Source: Tetmemena sp. SeJ-2015 (Eukaryota > Ciliophora > Spirotrichea > Sporadotrichida > Oxytrichidae). Taken from it: DNA of 64,000 nt. Every line of letters starts with the position of its first letter. Within the stretch, counting starts at the first letter, position 1. The DNA lies in NCBI GenBank assembly GCA_027382625.1, contig JAJKFJ010021419.1:23090-87089 (forward strand), given 5' to 3'. Of this stretch, positions 55,808 through 64,000 are shown piece by piece. A program made the position numbers and the translations under genes. A model generated the notes under the pieces. The model saw nothing but the letters and a program-made list of their open reading frames with translations, did not search any database and was not told where the DNA came from.

Positions 55808-57660
55808 ATGCGATAAAAAATTATCTTTAATTTTGAGTTTGAAGAGTTTTATATTGGGACTTTTCATGCTTTAAAAAGCGCTGGGTTCATTCGGAGACTA
55901 ACGCAAGAAGTTTTACATAGAATTGTGTGAACATGAGGTGGCTAAACTGGAGCAATTTACTAGCCTACTATGAGAAAAATTCATCACTTGTGATATCAAA
56001 GCTAGGTCTATTAAAGATTCCAATGCAACACAGATTTTGACTAAGAAGTTTTATGCAATTTCTGTTCGAATTAACCTTATAAACTTAGCTAAAATTAATA
56101 TAAATTCTTGAATCAAGTAATTAAAGTTTAAAAACTGATTGTGATGGTTCTTAATTTATAAAAAAACACTTCTGGGATATAAACAGAGAAGGAGATTTTG
56201 CTTTATCATGAATGGCTTTTATATTGCTAACACAGCTTCATCATGGGAGGGACAAATGAAATGAAAAAATCAGCTTAGAATTCTCTTCAAAATGATGCAG
56301 AAGATACTTCGCAAAAGAGAAGTAAGCCAAAAAAAATATTGATGAGCTTTCAAAAGGATTAAGTGTTTTACAAAAAGAATTTAGGATAATGAGTGCTATG
56401 GATATTTAAAAAGAGATATGAGAGGATCATATATAGAAGTCTACTTCTACAGGTTTTTTCTCAAAGAGACGAAAATGACTTCTCAACATTAGAACACTTT
56501 TCCTTCAATTGTCGCGAAAGCAACCGTAAACTCAAACAGAAACTCAAAAGAAGAAAGCTAATTGTACTATTGAGTTGACCAGCCGAATTTCGAATAGAAT
56601 TAGGAAGAGCTTCGAAAAGATGAGAAGACAGACCTCTTTTAGAGGGATTAATTAGAAGATTTCAGGTCATCGAAATCCTGAGGAAAAGCGTGAAAGTTTG
56701 AGAAATCCGTTAAAGCAAGTATAAACTCTCCATCATAAGGGCCATAATATGGTTATCTCAGAGCAGTCACTATTCTTCGAGAAGCATTTATTCGCTCAGC
56801 AAAAGTCTTAGAGAAACTACCTAAAGGCATTGGAAAAAACCCTTCCAAAAAGCAAAATAAGCGCAACTTAAAGCTAGTTATAAACTATTGCATGCAACTG
56901 CCGAACTCCGAAAGTCCGAAATGATTCTTCATCAAAAATTGAGGCGTATCATGAGTCAATCAAAGCTTTCTATAAGTATCTTTAATTTGAAAGCAATTAA
57001 CAATCTAGCCATAATCAGTTCAACTAAGGTTAAAATCTGTTCACTGCAAATGTATCAGTTGACATGTTATTAAGATAAAGAGAAGAGAAAGATGTTGAAG
57101 ACCTCCATTCAAAAGAATCTTAGTAAGTAAAAGAGTTAAGTTAATGACATAAAAATTTGAAGAGCGAGACTCTTTTTTCCTACCGCCTCTAGTCTAGGCT
57201 AAAGAACAAGATCGCGATACTCAAAGATATTAATGGGAAAGCTTCAATATTAAACAAAAGCAAGCTATGAGTTAATTAACCTTGGTGGCCTTTCAGTGCA
57301 AGAGCAAAAGAATAGTATCAGATTAAATGACGCCTCTCTTCAAGCAATAGAGATATAAAAGAAGCCTCAAAGAATAGACCCCATACTTACTCACAAAGAA
57401 AAAGCCTAAGGACTTAATTTAACTTACGAACTTAAAAGATTTTCAAAGCTATTTAGCTCAAAGTTTGAAACCATCCGCTAAAGTGTTTTCCAATCCATCA
57501 GAAGAAGATGACCAGGATTTATTTAAAGTATAGATTGAAAATACAAAAACTCTTTAATAGTAATTACTTCCTCGCCAAAAGGGAGTAGCCTCCGATTCTA
57601 ATGATCAAGCCGAAGGTTTTATGATTAACAAGGTGATTTGGTCTTTAGAAAAAAAGAAAT
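55808..57660 (+). CDS. QHGF family copy 8 (Arg at codon 38)
   Basis: The ATG at 55808 starts MRQKIIFNFEFEEFYIGTFH; residues 29-31 are RRL and codon 38 is AGA (55919-55921), aligned without gaps to the other copies. A one-base break follows; then CEHEVAKLEQFTSLL, one TGA, and KKFYAISVRIN. Around 56393-56578 is a block (MTSQHQNTFPSIVAKATVN...ESQLYY, TGA) that reappears on the reverse strand at the right edge. Open Q/K-rich blocks continue to about 57660. Sequence is much diverged from copies 5-7. Confidence 0.5.
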
Positions 57661-57664
57661 AATT

Positions 57665-58697
57665 TTTTTCACACTCACAATGATTTTGGAAGACAAAAGA
57701 GTAAAGCATAATTAAAATAAATATTTGTTTTAATTTACTTTTTTCTATTTAAATTTAAGGATGAAATTAAAAAAAAATGATTCAATAAATGTGTGAGTGA
57801 AAAATTAAATCCTTTTTTTTTATGAACCTTCAATTATGTTATAAATTATTTTTAAATAAAATAGAGTGGTATGTAAATCGGTTGGAGGGGAAAATCTTTT
57901 CAAAAGGTAATATAAATATCCAATAGGTAATTAGGGTATCATAATTAATTTATAAGATTTCTTCATCCCAATATTGATATAAATTTGATTAAGTTGAAAA
58001 ATTAGAATCCATTTATAGAAAAATTCTAAAATAAGTTAAAATAATTTAAAAATTGAGTTTTAAATTTAATTAATTTTAAAGTTTTAAAGATATTCCTTAA
58101 ATTTTTTTTGGGGGGGGGTTTAATAAAAAAGCCTAAAATTAAGGGTAAAAATATTAGTTTTTTTTCAAAGTTTTTTAATTTAATTTTTTTTTAAGTTTGA
58201 ATTTGAAAAATTAATGCCCATCCTTTTTTAAATTTTAAAAGCATTAATTTTTCGATTAGTAAGCCGGATTATTTTTAAAATTTTAAAGTAAATTTTAAAG
58301 TTTTAAAAATTTTAAAATTTTAGGAATTAAAAAATTTTAATAATCAATTTCTTAAAAAACAAAGCATTATCCCCTTTACTGGGAATTAAAGAATCAGTTT
58401 TATTTTATTCCTATTTGGTTTTTAAATTTAAAAATTAGAAAATTAAAAATTTTTAAATTTTTCGTAATTTCCAAATTCGCCTTAAATTATTTGCTTTTTG
58501 TGCTTTAATATAAAGAAAAGTTCGATTATTATTTAATGTCAATTAAATTTTAAAATAAACATAAATACTGCTTATGGAAATATTTGTATAGAGAATAAAA
58601 AATATTAAAATAAATAAGAAAATTAATTTAAATATTTATTTCTTATTAAATAAAGCAAATTAGTGGCATTGATTGAAAAATTAAATTAATATACCTA
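57665..58697. other. A/T-rich region with homopolymers
   Basis: No supported gene. Contains nine consecutive G at 58110-58118 after a T run, and long A/T homopolymers to 58320. The last ~100 bp precedes the start of copy 7. Confidence 0.5.
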
Positions 58698-61040
58698 ATG
58701 AAAAGAGCTCAACCTTTTAATTGTGAGTTTGAGATTTACTATCAAAAGGTTTTCTAACAACTCTAAGATTCTGGCTTAAATCGTCGGCTCCCGGAGGGGA
58801 TTCTTGAGTGACCGTGCGTCAACATCAGGAAAGGGCGGAAGCCAAAAGCACCCACTCGTTTATTTGGCAACAGATTCATCTCATGCGACATCAAAGCTAA
58901 GCCAGAGAAGGTTGTGGATGCTGCTATTATTCTGGCCAGAGAGTTTGAGGCAGTTTCTGTGAGGGCAGACTCGCCTAAATAAATTCAACCCCAAGAAATA
59001 TAAAATGCAATAAACTCTAATGAAAAAGGTTTATAAGCATAAAACTTTTAATTTCCTACACAAACGTTTGGAAGTGTCAGGCCAAGAGATAAGTACTTTC
59101 TTGAATTCAAGCAGCACGGCTTTCATGAGGTTCAAGCTTTATCCGGGGAGGAGCACTTCATCGTTCGAAACAGAGAGGCCATCTTTGACCCTCTTCCTGA
59201 AGATGCAGAGGAAGTTCCTCAACATTTGATGGAGTGATTGACAAATGAGGGGAAAAGAAGGATGGCTCAAATTTCCCAAGAGAAGAAACTTCTAAAGCAA
59301 AAATGGGAGAGATAATGCCAAAATTTGAATATTCCAAATATAAATTGAATTGATTTAGAGAGAGGAGGCCATCGAAAGTATGAACTTACCCTTGAGTATA
59401 CTTTTCCAGAGAGAGACAAGGTTGTTGGAAAGCTTATCTCGAAGGAGGAATAGCTCAGGATGAGGAAAATGGCAAATGAAGACTCATTGAGTAAAGTTGA
59501 GGCTGAGAGAAAAAGCTTAAATGATTTATTAGATGATAAGATATTTTCTTATGTTGGAGTGAAAGATGGTTAGAGAGCAAGATAACTTCAAAAAGCAGAG
59601 AAAAATGATTAATCGGTGAAAGTAAGTGATAATGAAAGGAGGAATCTTAATTTTTCTTTATAGGGGAAAAACTCATTGAGTGTTCAAAAGACTCTTCAAA
59701 ATGCATCCTCTGCTTTTGGAGAGACGTCTTATGCCCTTAAAGATTCTTCTTCTGCAGTTAATTAAACAACATCTGTTAATCATGCGCCTGTTGCGTTTTC
59801 TCCTCAAAACTCAGCAAATACTTTTGAAAAGCAAGCCTTTGGTAAATAGCCACTAAGTTCTCATCAGGAAGCAGCTTTTGTACATCAAGTGGTTGCTATT
59901 TCTATCAAAGAATCTGCTCCTAAAAAGACAGCGATTTCATACAAGAAGTCAGCTCGTGCTTATCAAGAGGCCGCGAATCATCATAAGAACTTAGCTGCTG
60001 CTCATTTAAAAGCAGCTAATGCCAATTAAAAGGTTTTCGATGCAATACAGGAAGCACACGCCGAGACTACTGAAGCTCATTAAAGTTACAAATTTTTATT
60101 CTAACATCATTAATTGGAGCATGAATATGAGTCAGGGGGTGGATAATCCATCGAAAAAGATAAAAATCATTCCTTTCCCAGAGTATCTGTTGTCATATAG
60201 CCAGATGCCGATGAGTTTACAGTAGAGGAAGTGAAGGATAGAGAGTAAGAAAGATTTGCAGCTCAATAGAAGTCGCTAGCAAACTCAAGATATGAAGCTC
60301 GAACTTCAAACTCGAGGAGAGGTTAAGCCGAACCAGAAGGTTCCTCCTTCTTAATAGGCATAAGTTAAGCAAATGCTGAACTAGAACAAGATCAGACCAT
60401 GATACTCCAGTCCCAGCAGCAACCATCATAACTCTAGATAGATCAATCTATCTCAGGTCTCATGAATGAAAGAAAGTTACCAGAAGCCTCTCATTTGATT
60501 TTACAGTCTGTATAGAAAACTCAGAACCACCTGCCAGTACTCTCACGCCCAGGCAAAGTAAAATTATTAGATTAATCACTTTAAAATAATTGTAATAAAC
60601 TCAGAAAGGAGCAAGCTCAGAGTAAGAAAATTTCAGCTCATGTCTCTTCCAAGCCATCCCTAAAATAATCACATAACTTGAACTCCTAAGGCCAGAGAGC
60701 AGAGATCAAACTCCCTCAAATTCCAGGGGTTCCTTTCAAGAAGAGCAAGCTTCAAAAACCGGAGAAAGCAGAATCTTGGATCTCAAAAATGAGGAAGGCC
60801 TATCTTGGCTCTAAAATGAGTGCAGTAGAAACTAAGAATGCTCTCCACAAAGGTAATAATAACTTTAATGAAGTTTATTCTATTGATATTTTAGTGAGAG
60901 CGAAGCCTGGAATCTAGAAGAGTGGATAAGGTCTCGCAGATCACTCCCAGTTTTAGGACAATCGAAAAGAGAGTTCAAGGTTGAAGAAGGCAATCTAGAA
61001 GCCAAAAACAGAGTAGAACTAAAATTAGGCTAATGTTTGA
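58698..61040 (+). CDS. QHGF family copy 7, longest and best preserved
   Basis: The ATG at 58698 opens 205 codons to 59312; after IES removal the frame continues 558 codons to TGA 61038-61040. Only two in-frame TGAs interrupt 763 codons: 58809-58811 (codon 38) and 59235-59237, where copies 5 and 6 have AGA. Landmarks: NRRLPEGILE, ILAREFEAVSVRADSP, EFKQHGFHEVQALSGEEHF, DPLPEDAEEVPQHLME, KQKWER-GGHRKYELTLEYTF, FPERDKVVGKLISKEEQ, an Ala/Gln/His-rich helical region near 59880-60060, and C-terminal ESWISKMRKAYLGSKM. No known domain is recognised. Copy 7 is the best reference sequence for this family in the window. Confidence 0.7.
59313..59363. other. IES in copy 7 with GAGAGA pointer
   Basis: GAGAGA at 59307-59312 and 59358-59363. 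Removing the 51-bp unit joins QKWER to GGHRKYEL in frame. The ends are not GT-AG. Confidence 0.85.
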
Positions 61041-61800
61041 AATACAATCTGAGGTGTTCTTTGATTGCCTGAGTTGTGCATCAAGGGCAGAATTATTCAT
61101 TTCAGAGGAAGACAGCACGATCAATAAGCTTTTGCAGTGGTAAGTTGAATTTTCAAGATGATAAAAGTTAGATGCTGATAGAGTAGTGATAGTTTCATAG
61201 AGTCAAAACATCAAGCATTTCAAGATGATGCTCAGATAGTCAATTTCAGACGTTATTTTAAAATAGTTTATTCTCTCATTTAGAAAATTTCAAAGAAGTA
61301 AATTATATAAATTTAGTATTTAATATCAAAATTTGATGTAGTAATTTTAATTCTTAATAGATAATTTCAAATTAATAAGCAAATTTCATGAAAAGTTAAA
61401 AGGATCTTAATTTTAACTTTGATGTAAATGATAAGTTAAATTATTAGCAAATTGCTCGATATCCTATTTATACTGAAATTATTTTGTTCAATCAATCCTA
61501 AAAGATCTCTTTATTGATTAAGAATTTGTGCATTTTAAAATTAATTTTATTTAAGTAGGATATCTATTAATCAGAATTATTTGAAATCTTAGTTTCATTT
61601 TGACTCAAAGTAGGAGTAGTCCCCTTCTCAAAATACCATAATATCAACTCCTTCGAAAAATGTTGAGAGTGACACACAATACTCTCGCATTTGAAAGTTG
61701 CAGATGAGAAAGTTAGGAGTTGCAGCTGTTCCTCATCGCACTTCTAAGTTTCAAGAAGAATTTAGAATATTAATATAAACATAAATACTGCTCAAGCAAG
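61041..61800. other. spacer after copy 7
   Basis: AT-rich; the first ~200 bp may hold residual tail sequence of copy 7. No other feature seen. Confidence 0.5.
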
Positions 61801-62589
61801 ATGGTGGAAAATTTGAATGTTAAGCGATTAAGAGTGGAAGCGCAAGAGTTTAGCAACAGGTTCCGAAGCAAGGAAGACCTCTACAGGTACCTCACTTAGC
61901 AGGTAAGAAGCTCTCATGCTATGGAGTAACAATAAACTTATTGGGTTTTTTCCTTCCGACAATGTATGGAACAAAGATTCGTTTTTCAAACAATTCTTGC
62001 TGATGAGAAGAAAGCTCTCAAAAAATCATGTCAACATGATGGGGATCCCAAAATTCCTGAATCTCAGTCACTAATATGTATGACGATGCGATGGGAGATC
62101 CGGAGGTTGCTCTATTCCTTCCTAACAAGAACAACTCTCAAACAAGTTGCCGAAAAGAAGGTTCTTCTTTGCGTCCTTGCTACTGTACGTGCAGAGTACC
62201 TCAAAGAGATATTGAAGATGCACACAGGAGAGATTCTAAGTAGAGGAGAACGACCCAAAGAAGCAAGGAATATTATCAGCGACGAATGGTTGAGCAGCTT
62301 TAGAAGTTATCCCTACTTCCTAGTAAGTTTAGAGTTTAACTGTGTAGAGAACCTGGCACTGGGATCTACTTAATGAAGGGAGAGAGCAAAGGTATTCAGC
62401 ACGGAAACAAAATACAAGATCGAGTGAGCAAGGCGTCTATCACTATACAAACTTAGGACGACAGATGCATCATAGATGCGGAGCAGGTTCGAAGATGAGG
62501 AAGCTAGTCCCTCTGGCCCAAAAGAGAGAGAAAGGAACCTCTTAAGAATTCCTTCTTCCCATATAAGCAAAAGTGACTTAGGTCATTGA
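61801..62589 (+). CDS. unknown protein, FRSKEDLYRYL-type
   Basis: The ATG at 61801 starts MVENLNVKRLRVEAQEF and NRFRSKEDLYRYLTQQ. A GTAAGA donor-like site at 61903 is followed by a frame change, then FFPSDNVWNKDSFFKQFLL, NHVNMMGIPKFLNLS, MYDDAMGDPEVALFLPNKN, CREPGTGIYLMKGESKGIQH and SGPKERERNLLRIPSSH, ending at TGA 62587-62589. Two more frame changes (near 62065 and 62490) interrupt it. An overlapping frame is also open for 135 codons (61966-62373) but has less natural composition. I do not recognise the family; the sequence is well formed and probably a real gene. Confidence 0.55.
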
Positions 62590-63540
62590 GTTAAGCTTAA
62601 AAACTTTCCTAAATATGCACTTACCTTATCTTTGCACATAACTTGTCTTCTCTTTCTTCAACTCTCTTACCTATCACTATTAAATCCTCTGTATCGATAG
62701 CTTAATCATGCATCAGTGTAGGGGTTTTTAAAGTGCCCCTTTAAACTAATTCCAGTAAACCAATGCCTTTAAAAACTCTGGGATTTGAACATTAAAAAAG
62801 GAGTGTTTAAACTCAGCGTATCCTTTTTTCATTCCCTTTGTCTTTTTAAAGCTAAAGGTGAACGAAAAAGGTCTCCTCTTATTTCTCTCTGAGCTTTTTA
62901 AAAAAACGCAACAACTGTTTTCCCGTTTTATAGAGCGGGATAAAGGGAATAACTTCTAAGCCGGGTTTTCGCTGTTTCCCTGCAAGTACCACTTTTTTTA
63001 TTTACTTTTTTTTAAAACTTTTTATGTGTTTTTGTACCAACTTTTTTTCAAAAAGGTTTGTGAGTAAACCAGTTTCGTCAGCACAAAAAACTCCCCACCC
63101 CTACTTTGACACTAGTCGAAAATATTTAATTTAAAAATAAAGGGCTTAGTGAAGTTTAAAACGCGCTTCACTCGATCACATTTTTTGTACGTTATGCCAT
63201 TTCAACGATAATTTTGCTACAGTTACGGAAATTTAAAAAGGGGAAAACATTATGGAAGATTTTTCCCGTTTAAAAAATAATGGTTTAGGGGCGAAAAATT
63301 TTTGGGGTAAAATCAAAAAATTGATTGACATTTGAAACTTAGAAGTGCGATGAGAACAGCTGCAATCCTAATTTCTCATCTGCAAAGCAATTTTAAAGCA
63401 AAAGTAGGCCGTGGGACTCAAATTTTTCGATGGGTTGTGTTGAAACTGGCTATTACCTGAAAGGGTGACAATCCATACCTTAGATCAAAATGAAACTGGG
63501 TAGGATGGATCAAGTTATTTTTGATAATTTGGTTTTACCC
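62590..63540. other. low-complexity region left of TBE repeats
   Basis: Homopolymer-rich (runs of T, A, and short G/C runs) with no supported gene. Parts at 62700-63310 look unlike the rest of the window and may be poorly assembled or decayed transposon DNA. Confidence 0.4.
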
Positions 63541-63620
63541 ATGATTATAAGTATTAAAAAAATTTAAATTTTACACAATTTTTTTCACTTTTTATATTAG
63601 GGGGGGGTTTTTCGGGTTTT
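63541..63620 (+). repeat. degenerate TBE-like terminal repeat
   Basis: ATGATTATAAGTATTAA (63541-63557) is identical to the inner TBE repeat at 21766, followed by ACACAA and a T-rich stretch, then a run of eight G, TTTTT, CGGG and TTTT where G4T4G4T4 is expected. Confidence 0.65.
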
Positions 63621-63689
63621 AACTAGTACGATAATCTGGTTTTGAAAAATGATTATTAAATTTTCATTCCCCAAATTTTACTTTTCTTT

Positions 63690-63727
63690 ACTTTACACTT
63701 TCTTATCATATGATGGGGTTTTGAATG
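63690..63727 (+). repeat. second TBE-like terminus
   Basis: ACACTTTCTTATCATATGAT followed by GGGGTTTTG and AATGTC; the same ending (with two G4T4 units) and the same AATGTC follow the element at 21848. Confidence 0.65.
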
Positions 63728-63734
63728 TCTCTAT

Positions 63735-64000
63735 CCTACTAAAAGAGGTATGCCTTATAATCTTTTATAAGATTATTCTAATTATCTTCAAAATTTGACT
63801 ATCCAACTCAATAGTGCAGTTAGCTTTCTTCGATGGATTTTCTGTTTGAGTTAGCGGTTTTCTTTACAACAATTTAAGAGAAAGTGTTTTAATGCTGAGA
63901 AGAAATTTTTTCTGCTTTTTGGGGAAAATTCTGTCTAAGTAGACTTCTATGTATGATCCAAGACTCTCACATCTCTATTTTTAAATATCCGTAGCTCTAA
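63735..64000 (-). CDS. QHGF family copy 9, fragment at edge
   Basis: The reverse strand encodes KISSQHQNTFSQIVVKKTAN and NSNRKSIEESQLHY followed by TGA, matching copy 8 (MTSQHQNTFPSIVAKATVN, ESQLYY, TGA) at both DNA and protein level. It ends close to the TBE-like terminus and runs off the window. Confidence 0.5.

Noticed and set aside
1..64000. CRISPR arrays, bacterial operons, ribosome binding sites
   Set aside because: No regularly spaced repeats or prokaryotic signals; introns, Gln-coding TAA/TAG and IESs show a ciliate genome.

Overview
This looks like germline (micronuclear) DNA of a hypotrich ciliate of the Oxytricha/Stylonychia/Tetmemena kind. Four signs agree. Long reading frames are open only if TAA and TAG are read as Gln and TGA is the sole stop. 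Genes are broken by short AT-rich segments flanked by direct repeats that, cut out at one repeat copy, restore the frame (IESs with pointers). One ribosomal protein gene is scrambled in odd/even order. A transposon end carries the 17-base G4T4 telomere-like terminus and an AAT flank typical of TBE elements. Intergenic DNA is very AT-rich; introns are mostly 33-110 bp.

Layout. 1-8.3 kb: ankyrin-repeat protein, a long Q/N/S-rich protein and a type I membrane protein, all forward. 8.7-11.7 kb: a reverse-strand coiled-coil-type protein. 12.2-18.2 kb: a forward multi-pass membrane protein meeting a reverse Q-rich protein tail to tail. 18.5-26.3 kb: three reverse copies of an unrecognised gene family (named here the QHGF family), with a truncated TBE-like transposon between copies 1 and 2. 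27.3-40.4 kb: aspartic protease pieces surrounding two large genes. 40.6-44.5 kb: scrambled RPP0 (P0 stalk protein) with a histidine-phosphatase gene between its segments. 44.8-48.1 kb: NOP53-like and PROPPIN (WIPI/Atg18-like) genes. 48.6-61.0 kb: five forward QHGF copies. 61.8-62.6 kb: an unrecognised gene. 62.6-64 kb: low-complexity DNA, degenerate TBE terminal repeats and a ninth QHGF fragment on the reverse strand.

Two results stand out. (1) RPP0 lies as ten macronuclear-destined segments in the order 1-3-5-7-2-9-4-6-8-10. Decayed counterparts of the segments are still visible in the opposite half, as expected if the gene was duplicated and each half lost alternate pieces. (2) In the QHGF family, codon 38 is an in-frame TGA in four copies and an Arg AGA in the comparable others. 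Two of the TGA copies are otherwise open for hundreds of codons.

Limits. All translations were done by eye. Several strongly supported frames contain single-base breaks, some at homopolymers, which could be assembly errors or real decay. Protein names rest on motif recognition, not on searches.
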